From an uncultured Flavobacteriales bacterium (GTDB lineage: Bacteria > Bacteroidota > Bacteroidia > Flavobacteriales_D > Crocinitomicaceae): a stretch of DNA of 64,000 bases. Under the pieces are notes generated by a model. That model saw only the letters and a list, made by a program, of their open reading frames with translations. It did no database searches and was not told where the DNA came from. This document shows, piece by piece, positions 37,083 to 46,225 of this stretch. Every line of letters starts with the position of its first letter. The first letter of the stretch is position 1. The translations under genes were made by a program, and so were the position numbers. Location of the stretch: NCBI GenBank assembly GCA_937876195.1, contig CALEIK010000028.1, positions 62,001 through 126,000 of the forward strand, in the 5' to 3' direction.

Positions 37083-39176
37083 CTAAAACCCGAGCAATTG
37101 TTCGAGTGAAGTTTTCACTTTTTCTGCATTCGGTAACAATGTCGCTTCCAAAATAGAATTCAATGGAATTGCCGGAGTATCAATGGAACCAACTATCGAA
37201 ATCGGAGCATCCAGTGATTTGAAATTATCGCGCTGAATACGCCCTGCTAATCCTAGTGTAAACGAAGCTTCAATAGATTCTTCCGTCACCAACATCACCT
37301 TTCCGTGGCGTTGTGTGACCTCGTTAATCTTATCAAAATCCAATGGATTCAAGGTGCGTAAATCAATAATTTCGACTCTTCCTTCAAAGGATTTTGCGGC
37401 TTCCAATGACCAATAAACTCCCATGCCATAAGTGATAATCACACAGGATTCGCCTTTCTCCACTTTCTCTTTATCAGCCTCCTGAACTACACGCGCTTTT
37501 CCAAAAGGAATCACGTACTCTTCATCAGGTTCGATGGACATGGCTCCTTCGGTACCTTTTATCTTTGACCAGTACAATCCTTTGTGCTCTAATAGCACAA
37601 CTGGATTTGGATCATAGTACGCTGCTTTGAGTAATCCTTTTAAATCAGCTCCCGTTGAAGGGTAAGCGATTTTAATTCCACGAATATTTGTCAACACGGA
37701 TTCCACACTCGATGAATGATAAGGTCCCCCTGAACCGTACGCACCAATTGGCACACGAATTACGCAGCTGACTGGCCATTTTCCGTTGGAAAGGTAGTAC
37801 GAGCGACTCACCTCCGTGAAGAGTTGATTCAATCCTGGCCAAATGTAATCCGCGAATTGCACTTCGACAAATGGTTTTAGTCCTACGGCGGACATTCCCA
37901 CCGTCGACCCAATAATAAATGCCTCTTGAATTGGGGTATTGAATACGCGATCGTCTCCAAATGTTTGTGCCAAGGTTGCTGCTTCTCTAAAAACACCACC
38001 CAAACGACCGCCAACATCTTGTCCGTACAACAATGCTTCTGGGTGTTTTGCCATCAATTCACGCACCGCAAACAAGGCTGAATCAACCATCACGGTTTTT
38101 TTCTTGCCTTTCGGTTCACGCTCTCCCTTTTCTTCTGTAATTGGCGTTGGCGCGAAAATAAAATCTGTGACTGAATCTGGATGTGGATCTTCGGCGTTCA
38201 ATGCCTTGTCGTACTCTTCATCGACTAGTTTTTTAATCTCAGCCTCAACGTTTATTAGGTCTGCCTCATCAACATTGGATGAACGCAGTAATTCTTTCAA
38301 TTTAGGGTATGGATCGCGCGTTGCTGCTTCTTCCAAATCATCGCGGTACCACTCCTTGCGCACCCCAGAAGTATGGTGACCCAACAATGGAACCTTCGCA
38401 TGCACGATAAACGGACGGCGTTCTTTTCTTACGGTTGCAATGACTTCATTCATCGTTTGATACGATAAATCGAAATCGCTTCCATCAATTGTTCGGACCT
38501 CAATACCATTGAATCCTTGTGCATATTTTGTAATATCTTGAGCTCTCGTTTCTTTTGCATTTGCCGAGATATCCCAGTCGTTGTCTTGCACCAAATAGAT
38601 AATAGGATATTGCTTCAGTGCAGCCATTTGAAATGCTTCAGAAACTTCACCTTCCGTGCATGATGCATCACCTAACGAACAAACAACAACAGGATTTTCA
38701 CCTTTAAAATCTTCCGAAAGCCCTTGTAATTCTTTGTATTGAATTCCCATGGCAACGCCTGTTGTCGGTATGGCTTGCATACCAGTCGCAGACGATTGAT
38801 GCGGTATTTTAGGCATATCGTCTCTGTTGAGCGATGGATGCGCGTAATAAGTTCTACCTCCAGAAAAGGGATCATCCTTTTTAGCAAAAACTTGGAGCAT
38901 TAATTCGTAGGGTGTAATTCCAATACCCAAAAGAATACTATCATCACGATAATAAGGAGCTACCCAGTCCTGAGGTTTCAGTTGCATTCCACATGCGAGT
39001 TGTATCGCTTCGTGACCGCGTGAAGTGGCATGTACGTACTTGGCTGTAATTTCTTTGTTGGCTTCGTATTTTTCTGCTAAGGTTTTGGCTGTGCACATTA
39101 ATCGAAACGCTTGCACCAAAGTTTCCTTATCAGTTTTTATACTCGATTTCTTTGCCTTCACTTCTGTTGCTCCCAT
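37083..39176 (-). CDS. 2-oxoacid dehydrogenase E1, fused alpha and beta subunits
   Basis: The 697-aa protein combines an E1-alpha module (about 15-340) and E1-beta module (about 360-697). The alpha part has HATSRGHEAIQLACG at about 49-63 and the thiamine-diphosphate region GDASCTEGEVSEAFQMA and LVQDNDWDIS at about 167-205. The beta part has GQDVGGRLGGVFREA, IGAYGSGGPYHS, and a final VTEESIEASFTLGL region. It decarboxylates a branched-chain or other 2-oxoacid and transfers the acyl group to E2 lipoyl. In Bacteroidota such fusions are usually called 2-oxoisovalerate dehydrogenase E1. E2 and E3 genes are not in the window. TATATTTG on the minus strand at 39201-39208 is a likely -7 element. Confidence 0.92.
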   Translation of the reverse strand: MGATEVKAKKSSIKTDKETLVQAFRLMCTAKTLAEKYEANKEITAKYVHATSRGHEAIQLACGMQLKPQDWVAPYYRDDSILLGIGITPYELMLQVFAKKDDPFSGGRTYYAHPSLNRDDMPKIPHQSSATGMQAIPTTGVAMGIQYKELQGLSEDFKGENPVVVCSLGDASCTEGEVSEAFQMAALKQYPIIYLVQDNDWDISANAKETRAQDITKYAQGFNGIEVRTIDGSDFDLSYQTMNEVIATVRKERRPFIVHAKVPLLGHHTSGVRKEWYRDDLEEAATRDPYPKLKELLRSSNVDEADLINVEAEIKKLVDEEYDKALNAEDPHPDSVTDFIFAPTPITEEKGEREPKGKKKTVMVDSALFAVRELMAKHPEALLYGQDVGGRLGGVFREAATLAQTFGDDRVFNTPIQEAFIIGSTVGMSAVGLKPFVEVQFADYIWPGLNQLFTEVSRSYYLSNGKWPVSCVIRVPIGAYGSGGPYHSSSVESVLTNIRGIKIAYPSTGADLKGLLKAAYYDPNPVVLLEHKGLYWSKIKGTEGAMSIEPDEEYVIPFGKARVVQEADKEKVEKGESCVIITYGMGVYWSLEAAKSFEGRVEIIDLRTLNPLDFDKINEVTQRHGKVMLVTEESIEASFTLGLAGRIQRDNFKSLDAPISIVGSIDTPAIPLNSILEATLLPNAEKVKTSLEQLLGF

Positions 39177-39280
39177 TTAAACTATCACTTTTTGTGACTT
39201 CAAATATACAAAAGGATTTAGTTCTTTTTGGTCATTCAGCCATCAAATGCACCACTATTCCGTGAAATGTTGAACAAAAA

Positions 39281-39311
39281 AAGCGGAAATGAACTCTTGT
39301 CATTTCCGCTT
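39281..39311 (-). terminator. Rho-independent terminator of the Fic gene
   Basis: Perfect 12-bp arms lie at 39281-39292 and 39300-39311 with a 7-nt loop. On the minus strand the stem is followed by a run of seven T residues. It lies 17 bp after the Fic stop at 39328. Confidence 0.88.
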
Positions 39312-39327
39312 ATCGCGATGGATGCTT

Positions 39328-40368
39328 TTAGCTTAAAATTGAAATATATCGCTCCAAAGAAGATTTTTCAACGTCTGCTATGAACTGCACAAATGCTTCT
39401 TTCGAACCTCCCGCTTGAACAGTTTTTAACGCTGTGTAATACTGAGATCTGTTGGAAGCATCTCCTTTTATGTTGGCAATGATGTACCCATGTTGCATTA
39501 AAATAGCATTCATGATTAAGCGTGCCGTGCGACCGTTGCCATCAACAAATGGATGAATGGTAACAAGGCGCTCGTGCATTTCCGCTGCCAAAACAACAGG
39601 ATGCAAACGCTTTCTGTTTTGCTCGTACCAAAGAAAGTAATCTTCCATCGCCTTTGGAACAAGATATGGCTGCGGAGGCGTATGTGAACTTCCGGTAATC
39701 ATCACTTGCACCTTTCTGTATTTGCCTGCATCCTCAGGATAAATACCTCTGAGAATAAGGTTGTGAATAGTAAGCAATTCTCGTTCTGTTAGAACTGCAT
39801 TCGTAGACACAATGTGCTTCACATAATCAATAGCCTCACTGTGGTTAATTGCTTCAAGGTGCTCTCGCATGCTTTTACCAGCAATGGTTAAACCTTCGTT
39901 GACCACCAAGTCTATTTCACTCAAGGTGAGTGTATTCCCTTCGATGCGATTGCTCTCAAAAGTGTACTCTAACTCCAACGCCTCTACAATTCGGAAGCTG
40001 TCGTTCGCTCTTAAAGTTGACAGCTGCTCATTCAAATCTTCGAGTGCATCCAAGGTAGATTGAATTGAATCGCTGAGCGTAACTTTTGGAGTATACGATT
40101 GCAAGTGCTCTTGCACCATTTGCAATGCATCCTCTGCCATCGCGTAATCTTTCACTTCCGAAAGAATCCGATCTCTTAGCCAAAGAACCATCAATTGATC
40201 TAGATTAAGAGAAAGAATAACAGCCAGTCTTTTTAACTGTTGCTCTGTTGGATTTCGGTTTCCTGACTCAAATTTGCTTACCAACGCTTGATCGACACCC
40301 AAAGCAGCAGCAACCTCACGAACTTTTAGGTTCTTTTCGATACGTGCATTCTTTAAAAGTGTTTTCAT
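39328..40368 (-). CDS. Fic-domain AMP-transferase-like protein with N-terminal XRE helix-turn-helix
   Basis: The product is 346 aa from the ATG at 40366-40368 (MKTLLKNARIEKN). Upstream in-frame codons overlap the promoter and are excluded by it. The XRE HTH spans about 5-60 (VREVAAALGVDQALVSKFESG). The Fic domain has an inhibitory-helix-like SNRIEGNTL at about 155-163 (consensus [ST]xxxE[GN]) and the core motif HPFVDGNGRTAR at about 279-290 (consensus HxFxx(G/A)NGR). Fic enzymes usually AMPylate target proteins. The HTH suggests self-regulated expression. No separate antitoxin is present: the inhibitory motif is in the same protein (class II type). It has its own terminator. Confidence 0.92.
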   Translation of the reverse strand: MKTLLKNARIEKNLKVREVAAALGVDQALVSKFESGNRNPTEQQLKRLAVILSLNLDQLMVLWLRDRILSEVKDYAMAEDALQMVQEHLQSYTPKVTLSDSIQSTLDALEDLNEQLSTLRANDSFRIVEALELEYTFESNRIEGNTLTLSEIDLVVNEGLTIAGKSMREHLEAINHSEAIDYVKHIVSTNAVLTERELLTIHNLILRGIYPEDAGKYRKVQVMITGSSHTPPQPYLVPKAMEDYFLWYEQNRKRLHPVVLAAEMHERLVTIHPFVDGNGRTARLIMNAILMQHGYIIANIKGDASNRSQYYTALKTVQAGGSKEAFVQFIADVEKSSLERYISILS

Positions 40369-40387
40369 TTTGTTGACATTTATATTC

Positions 40388-40404
40388 ATGACAAATTTAG
40401 TCAT
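40388..40404. promoter_or_regulatory. Inverted-repeat operator over the -7 element of the Fic gene
   Basis: On the minus strand ATGAC-TAAATTT-GTCAT is a dyad whose centre is the -7 element TAAATTTG (40392-40399). A repressor bound here would block transcription. The XRE domain of the Fic protein is the obvious candidate. The dyad is seen directly; the binding partner is inferred. Confidence 0.55.
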
Positions 40405-40421
40405 TTTTATTGAGTCACAAA
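40392..40421 (-). promoter_or_regulatory. Promoter of the Fic gene
   Basis: On the minus strand TTTG (40418-40421), 18 bp spacer, TAAATTTG (40392-40399) is a perfect Bacteroidota promoter. Predicted transcription start near 40387 leaves about 20 nt before the ATG at 40368. Confidence 0.75.
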
Positions 40422-40515
40422 ACTTTTTATAAAAAAACCGCACATTTTCATGCACGGTTCTATCTGTATCTATCGATTCCGTTGGCTCTATTTGATGAAG
40501 TGTATGTTGGGTAGA

Positions 40516-40713
40516 GTAATTTTTACCGCAAAGGGACACAAAGGAGTATGGGAAAGTGCTGGCGAATTAAGCTCACAAAGAGTCGTCAAAGACGACTTAC
40601 TGTACCTTGCGCACTTCTTTTGCCAGTTTTATCCTAGTTGATTCTGCGTGTCAATATTAATTTCCTACAGACTTTTTCTCCTTTCACTTAGCGCCTTTGC
40701 GGTTAAAATTATT
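40516..40713. repeat. Inverted-repeat-bounded, gene-free unit (MITE-like)
   Basis: This holds most of the 382-bp spacer between the Fic gene and the S9 peptidase. Left arm 40516-40555 and right arm 40671-40713 are imperfect inverted copies. Both read TAATTTT[TA]ACCGCAAAGG inward, then AAAGGAG and a purine-rich stretch. The roughly 115 bp between them hold no gene. The arrangement resembles a miniature transposable element or an empty gene cassette. No target-site duplication could be defined by eye. Confidence 0.55.
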
Positions 40714-40750
40714 CCAACTAAGTCACTCTGGTAATGAAACCAACACCATT

Positions 40751-42886
40751 CTATTTATTATTCTCCAAAACGTAAGTCAACACTTTCTCCATTAAATGAA
40801 CCCTGTCTTTGCCACGAACATTGTGTTTATGCATAGGATATGGAAAGAAATCCATTTGAATTCCCAATTCAATAAACTTCTGAACAAGCGCCAAATTGTG
40901 TTGCATAACAACCACATCGTCCACTGTTCCATGAATTAATAATAAGTCTCCCTTAAGATTTCCTGCGTGAGTCATTAACGAAGCTGCTTCGTACCCTTTT
41001 GGGTTTTCCTCTGGTCGATCCATGTAACGTTCTCCGTACATAACCTCATAGTATTTCCAGTCGGTTACAGGTCCACCAGCAACTCCTACTTGGAACACAT
41101 CTGGATGACGCAACAACAGGGATGATGTCAGAAACCCACCGAACGACCAACCGTGAACTGCCAAACGACTTGCATCGACATACGGCAAACTTTTCAAGTA
41201 TTCGACACCTGACAATTGATCTTCCATTTCAACGGTTCCTAGTTGACGGTGAATTTGTGATTCAAACGCAAAACCTCGTTCGGCGGAACCGCGGTTGTCT
41301 ACTGTGTAAACCAAATAACCTTGTTCTGCCATCCAATGCATCCACAAGCTTGCACCATCGAACCATGTATTTGTAATCATTTGTGCGTGTGGCCCACCGT
41401 ACACATACACCAAAACAGGGTATTTCTTTGAGGGATCAAAATCACTTGGCTTAATCATTCGCGTATAAAGCGTGGAACCGTCCTTCGCGACAAGTGTGCT
41501 GATTTCTGTTGTGCCAATTTTGTAATCTTTCAACATGTTTTCACCTTCCAAAAGCGTTGCAATGACTTTTCCTTTCGGCGACAAAAGCACATCTTTACTA
41601 GGCACAGTGTGACTTGAAAAATGGTCGTGGATGTATTTACCGTCGCTGGAAAGTGAAACTGAATGGGTTCCCGATTCACTTGTTATTAACGTGCTTTTCC
41701 CTTTCAAATTGACTGTATACAAACGCGTATCCAGTGGACTTTCACCCGTTGCGTTGTAAAAGATGATGTCATTTTTAACGTCTACAATATCTTTTACAAC
41801 AAACTTGTGTGTCGTCAATTGCTTGATCAACTTTCCATCAAAGTCATAGTAGTAAATATTGTTAAATCCATCTCTTTCTGAAATCCACACGAATTTATTA
41901 TCGTTTGAAATAAACTTTGCAGGATGTTCTGGCTCGATCCACTTCTCATTGGTTTCTTCAAAAAGTGTTTTAACGAAGTTTCCTGTTGTTGCATCGTACA
42001 CATTCAACCACATGCGATTTTGATCTCTGTTTACTTCAGCGACAACCAAGTACTTGTTATCATTCGACCACGACAAATTTGTCAAGTAATTTTCTTCTCC
42101 ATTTTGCGCTGAGAAATAAACAGAGGTCTTCTTCGCAACATTATAGATGCCAACTTTCGCCTTTTCCGATTTTTGTCCCGCCATTGGGTATTTAATCGAA
42201 ATTAACTCTCCAGGTGTTTTGCTATTGTCCAACAATGGGTAATCTGCCACATTTGTTTCATCCTTTTGATAAAATGCCAATGCACTTCCATCGTGCGACC
42301 AGAATAAACCGTTTGTAATTCCAAACTCGCTTCGTGCAATTGCCTGACCAGAAACAATGTTTTTGTCCGAATTATTCGTCACACTGATTGCCTTTCCTCC
42401 TTTGCTTTTGATGTATACGTTATTCTCTAAAGTAAACGCAGTAGTCGCAGTGTTTGTCTCAAACGTTGGGTTTTCAGCCCCATCCGTCAACTCATACATC
42501 AATTTTCCTTTTTCATCTACCAAATTATAGGCGTAAAAATTGATTCCATCATTGACCCAAAACTCATTCTCATTCTTCCAAGTAAGTCCTGAAAACCAAT
42601 ACAATTCCGCTCCAATACGCTCATTCAACTGTTGAACCGATAAAATCTCTTTGCCTTCCTGATTTCTCACTGAGGCCTTCATCAATTTTTGATACGTATT
42701 GTCCAAATATGTATAACAATCGGTGTTAGGCACCCATTGAAACATTGTTAATGATTTTGGATAGAAATTCCTGTATTGTTGCATCACAGCATCTTCCAAT
42801 GTCAATTCCTTTGTTTGAGAAAACGAAAAATTGACTGTAAGAAAAACAATCAGCAGCGTGGTTATTTGCTTAAATGTAGCCTTCAT
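40751..42886 (-). CDS. S9-family prolyl oligopeptidase (dipeptidyl peptidase IV-like)
   Basis: This is a 711-aa exported protease with signal peptide (about 1-23, FSFSQ). A DPP-IV N-terminal beta-propeller spans about 60-430 and an alpha/beta-hydrolase domain about 460-711. The nucleophile Ser is in HGWSFGGF at about 580, the Asp in IHGTVDDVV at about 655, and the His in the PMHKHNVRG region near 687. It cleaves dipeptides, usually Xaa-Pro, from peptide N-termini in the periplasm, aiding peptide use. It stands alone after the repeat-containing spacer. Confidence 0.94.
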   Translation of the reverse strand: MKATFKQITTLLIVFLTVNFSFSQTKELTLEDAVMQQYRNFYPKSLTMFQWVPNTDCYTYLDNTYQKLMKASVRNQEGKEILSVQQLNERIGAELYWFSGLTWKNENEFWVNDGINFYAYNLVDEKGKLMYELTDGAENPTFETNTATTAFTLENNVYIKSKGGKAISVTNNSDKNIVSGQAIARSEFGITNGLFWSHDGSALAFYQKDETNVADYPLLDNSKTPGELISIKYPMAGQKSEKAKVGIYNVAKKTSVYFSAQNGEENYLTNLSWSNDNKYLVVAEVNRDQNRMWLNVYDATTGNFVKTLFEETNEKWIEPEHPAKFISNDNKFVWISERDGFNNIYYYDFDGKLIKQLTTHKFVVKDIVDVKNDIIFYNATGESPLDTRLYTVNLKGKSTLITSESGTHSVSLSSDGKYIHDHFSSHTVPSKDVLLSPKGKVIATLLEGENMLKDYKIGTTEISTLVAKDGSTLYTRMIKPSDFDPSKKYPVLVYVYGGPHAQMITNTWFDGASLWMHWMAEQGYLVYTVDNRGSAERGFAFESQIHRQLGTVEMEDQLSGVEYLKSLPYVDASRLAVHGWSFGGFLTSSLLLRHPDVFQVGVAGGPVTDWKYYEVMYGERYMDRPEENPKGYEAASLMTHAGNLKGDLLLIHGTVDDVVVMQHNLALVQKFIELGIQMDFFPYPMHKHNVRGKDRVHLMEKVLTYVLENNK

Positions 42887-43042
42887 AATAGCTTTTTTGG
42901 TGGTTATTTCTAATTTTTAGCACCAAATATAATCAACCTTCCTCAAACCATCACAACCTTACAAAGAGATAAAAACAGAGAAAGTTTTAGCTGCTTGAAA
43001 GCGACATTGTATAGAATTAGTCTAATTTTACCGAAAAAAAGT

Positions 43043-43522
43043 ATGCAACACGTATCAATTTCCAGTATAGAAGCAGCCATCAAAAAAGTTGACAATTTAG
43101 ACGACGACGGGTTGGATAAATTAGCAGAAACCTATGCCCTAGCGCAACAAACGCTCTTGGGGTACATTATGTCTGCGCCTACTGAATATGAAAATGAGCA
43201 ATTAGAAGGATTATTGATCTACTATTTCTGCCTGATTTCAGAGACTTTTGCACAAGAAAAAATACACCTCAATCAGATTACTGAAGAAGATATTGATGCG
43301 TTCGAAGAGCCTTTCTTTGAAATGTTGGACGAGTATTTCGACAAAGATGACGAGGAAGTTCTCAATGATTTTTCTGATCAACCTGAGTTAGTAAGGTTTA
43401 TGATGATTGAAATCAGCACCGAAGATGAAGACGGAACAAGTCTGGATGATGAAACAGCAACGCAACTGTTCATTGTTACAAACGCAATGATTGCACTCAT
43501 GAACAAAGCCATCAAACAGTGA
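43043..43522 (+). CDS. Acidic protein of unknown function
   Basis: The product is 159 aa from ATG 43043 (MQHVSISSIEAAIKK). A TTG 48 bp upstream is in frame but would add a basic, unlikely extension. The protein is mostly helical and strongly acidic in the middle (EEDIDAFEEPFFEMLDEYFD, then DKDDEEVLND). It has no signal peptide, membrane segment or known motif. The stop overlaps the GTG start of the hotdog thioesterase (GTGA), so the two are co-translated. Confidence 0.65.
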   Translation: MQHVSISSIEAAIKKVDNLDDDGLDKLAETYALAQQTLLGYIMSAPTEYENEQLEGLLIYYFCLISETFAQEKIHLNQITEEDIDAFEEPFFEMLDEYFDKDDEEVLNDFSDQPELVRFMMIEISTEDEDGTSLDDETATQLFIVTNAMIALMNKAIKQ

Positions 43523-43926
43523 AAAGTCCGAGAGAAATAATTGATACCATGCTGAAAAACGACCAATTCAGTCGTTGGACAGGTCTGGAAGTCATTGCTA
43601 TTTCTCCTGGTCATTGTAAAATTACCTGTACAACAAAAGCAGAAATGCTCAATGGCTTTGACATTTTACACGGTGGAATCACCTATTCTCTTTCCGATTC
43701 TGCACTCGCATTTGCTTCCAATGCCCACGGTTATAAGTGCGTGAGTATTGAGACGTCCATTTCACATTTGCGACCGATTCGGGTAAACGAAAATTTGCAC
43801 GTGATTGCCAATGAAATCCATCGTGGTAAATCCATTGGAATTTACGAGGTCTCTATTCAAAATGAAAAAAAGGAATTGGTCTCAAAGTTCAAAGGCACCG
43901 TTTCTATTTCGAACGATACGTGGTAG
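43519..43926 (+). CDS. Hotdog-fold thioesterase, PaaI-like
   Basis: The 135-aa protein begins at GTG 43519. The PaaI-type signature is present: FSRWTGLEVIAISPGHCKI and LNGFDILHGGITYSLSDSALAFASN (part: LHGGITYSLSDSALAFA), with the HGG and the catalytic acidic residue in the central helix. It should hydrolyse acyl-CoA thioesters. PaaI enzymes act in phenylacetate breakdown, but no paa genes are present. The nearest acyl-CoA genes are the beta-oxidation operon at 46-54 kb. It overlaps the upstream acidic-protein gene by 4 bp. Confidence 0.88.
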   Translation: MKSPREIIDTMLKNDQFSRWTGLEVIAISPGHCKITCTTKAEMLNGFDILHGGITYSLSDSALAFASNAHGYKCVSIETSISHLRPIRVNENLHVIANEIHRGKSIGIYEVSIQNEKKELVSKFKGTVSISNDTW

Positions 43927-43948
43927 ATTTCTGTCTTAACTAAACATC

Positions 43949-43982
43949 TTGTTTCAGTTCAATACTAAAAAGCATATATTTG
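43949..43982 (+). promoter_or_regulatory. Promoter of the TPR-SpoIIE phosphatase gene
   Basis: TTG (43949-43951) and a perfect -7 TATATTTG (43975-43982) are 23 bp apart. Transcription would begin near 43988, 15 nt before ATG 44003. Spacing is at the upper limit. Confidence 0.55.
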
Positions 43983-44002
43983 TTTTCTAGACGATTGGAC
44001 TT

Positions 44003-46147
44003 ATGACACGTTTTCTTCTACTTGCACTGCTGTTTTTATCCCTCAACTCCTATGGACAGAAGGAAGACCCTTTTTTGAAAAAAATTGGTGCTTTAAAAAA
44101 TGAAAACAGAACGACAAAAGATACGTCCGTCGTTAATATACTCAATCAAACTGCATCAGACACTGCCTACTCGAATTCAAGAAAAGCTGAGAACTACAGT
44201 CGAATTGCCCTTGGAATAGCAAAAAAAATAGAGTACTACAAAGGTCAAAATGAAGCACTACTGAATCTCTCTCGTGCAAAAATCTACTTGAATGATTTTG
44301 ATTCTGCCATGTATTTTGCCGACCAGTCTTTAGCACTAGCGAACTCCATAAAATCGAATGAGTTTATTATAAAATCGTTTGAAATGAAAGGAAGCATCGA
44401 CACCTACACAGAATCGTGGGAGTCTGCAGTGAAAAACTATTTAACTGCCTCAGAACGTGCCGAAAGAACGAATCCTAAACTTGCACTAACGAGTTATGCC
44501 AACTTGGGACTTGTCTTTAAACGAACCAAGAACATTAAAAAATCGGAGAAATACATCCGTCTTTCGTTGAATCTTGCCGAAAAATACAAGGACACTGCTG
44601 TTATTGCGACTTCCCTGAACAACCTTGGACTGCATGAGTACCACAATAATCAAAATCACGAAGGCGCACTTAAACACTATAGAAGGGGCTTAGATCTTTC
44701 TCGAAAAATAGGCAACATAAAACGGCAGTCGGAAATTCTGCATAACATGGCCAATGTCTATTTTTCGCAGGGGAAACATGAGGAAGGCCTTGCAACTTTC
44801 GAAGAATCACTGGAGTTAAGCAAAGTGAGTGAATCACACTCTTCGCTTGCGATTAGCTATTATACCCTGGCAACAAATTCAGTGGCAATAAATGAACTTG
44901 ATAAAGCCGAAGATGCCGCTTTTACCGCTTTAGACTACGGTGTATTGTCTGAGAGTCATGAAATTTTGATGGAATGTCACACGCTACTCGCACATATTTA
45001 TAGACTCAAAGGAGATAATGATCAAGCGTATAGTCACATGACCTATGCATTTGTATACAAAGACAGCTTAAACCTAAACGATGTAAATAACGCAATCGTC
45101 GACGCTGAAGAAAAATACGAAAAGCAAAAGCTAAAAATTAAAAATGAGCTCAAACTAGCCAACGAGAAAAAAATAAACGCTGAAAAACTATGGTGGAGAG
45201 ATCTATTCCTGTGGATTTCCATCGCAATTTTATTTATTGTAATCGTAGGTGTTTACTACCTAATGCGCATCAACAAACAAATTAAATTAAAGAATGAAAC
45301 CGTTGAGCGACAAAAAGAAGAATTGACGATTCAGCACAAAGAAATTACTTCAAGCATCGATTACGCGAAGCGGATTCAATTGGCAATGTTCTCCAGTAAA
45401 AATCAATGGGAAGAAATTAGTCCAAAACACAGCATTTTCTTTAAACCAAAAGATGTCGTTAGTGGTGATTTCTACTGGGCATACAAAAACACGCAAAAAG
45501 ACATTTCCATCTGGGCAGTAGCAGATTGTACTGGACATGGTGTTCCAGGGGCGTTTATGAGTATGTTGGGAATCGGATTTTTGAACGAAATTGTGATCGA
45601 AAACGGGCAACTGGATCCAGCCGAAATTTTGAACTCTCTTAGAAATAAAATCGTATCCGCACTCGATAAAGATGAGCAAGACAACAAGGATGGAATGGAT
45701 ATTTCGATCTGCGTTTACCATCATAAGAGCAAAAAACTCTTCTATGCTGGAGCCAATAATCCACTGTGGCTCATTACGCAGAATACACCCAAAAATTCAC
45801 AGGATGTCAAATCCACTGTCTCCACCTCGGACGGTTACCTCATTGAAATTGCTCCTGATAAAATGCCGATTGGAAAACTGTTCTCCATTCCTCCTCCATT
45901 CTCCACCAAGGAAATTGAGTTAAACAAAGGTGATATCATTATTTCCTTCAGCGATGGTTTTGCTGATCAATTTGGAGGAGAACTCAATAAGAAATTCAAA
46001 TACAAAAGCTTTAAGGAGCTCATGCTTGAAATCCAAAAGAAACCATTTGATCAACACCAAGAAATCTTGGAAGAAGCATTCTCAAATTGGAAAGGTGATC
46101 ACGAGCAAACAGATGATGTTTGCGTCGTATCAATTTGCTTTGATTAA
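44003..46147 (+). CDS. TPR-repeat membrane protein with C-terminal SpoIIE/PP2C phosphatase domain
   Basis: The 714-aa protein has a signal peptide (about 1-18, NSYGQ). About six to eight tetratricopeptide repeats lie at about 45-360 (for example ALKHYRRGLDLSRKIGN). One membrane helix lies at about 398-418, with a coiled coil at about 425-450. A SpoIIE phosphatase domain at about 470-714 has SGDFYWA, AVADCTGHGVPGAFMSMLG (about 505-523) and IISFSDGF. The layout resembles Bacteroidota sensors in which periplasmic TPRs control a cytosolic serine phosphatase, likely acting on a STAS-type regulator. It is the second SpoIIE protein in the window. No partner is adjacent. Confidence 0.9.
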   Translation: MTRFLLLALLFLSLNSYGQKEDPFLKKIGALKNENRTTKDTSVVNILNQTASDTAYSNSRKAENYSRIALGIAKKIEYYKGQNEALLNLSRAKIYLNDFDSAMYFADQSLALANSIKSNEFIIKSFEMKGSIDTYTESWESAVKNYLTASERAERTNPKLALTSYANLGLVFKRTKNIKKSEKYIRLSLNLAEKYKDTAVIATSLNNLGLHEYHNNQNHEGALKHYRRGLDLSRKIGNIKRQSEILHNMANVYFSQGKHEEGLATFEESLELSKVSESHSSLAISYYTLATNSVAINELDKAEDAAFTALDYGVLSESHEILMECHTLLAHIYRLKGDNDQAYSHMTYAFVYKDSLNLNDVNNAIVDAEEKYEKQKLKIKNELKLANEKKINAEKLWWRDLFLWISIAILFIVIVGVYYLMRINKQIKLKNETVERQKEELTIQHKEITSSIDYAKRIQLAMFSSKNQWEEISPKHSIFFKPKDVVSGDFYWAYKNTQKDISIWAVADCTGHGVPGAFMSMLGIGFLNEIVIENGQLDPAEILNSLRNKIVSALDKDEQDNKDGMDISICVYHHKSKKLFYAGANNPLWLITQNTPKNSQDVKSTVSTSDGYLIEIAPDKMPIGKLFSIPPPFSTKEIELNKGDIIISFSDGFADQFGGELNKKFKYKSFKELMLEIQKKPFDQHQEILEEAFSNWKGDHEQTDDVCVVSICFD

Positions 46148-46225
46148 CATCCTCAATTTTTCCTGAATTTATTATGTCTGCATAAAACTTTTTTGTTACT
46201 TTTAGGTTTCCAAAACTGATATAAA

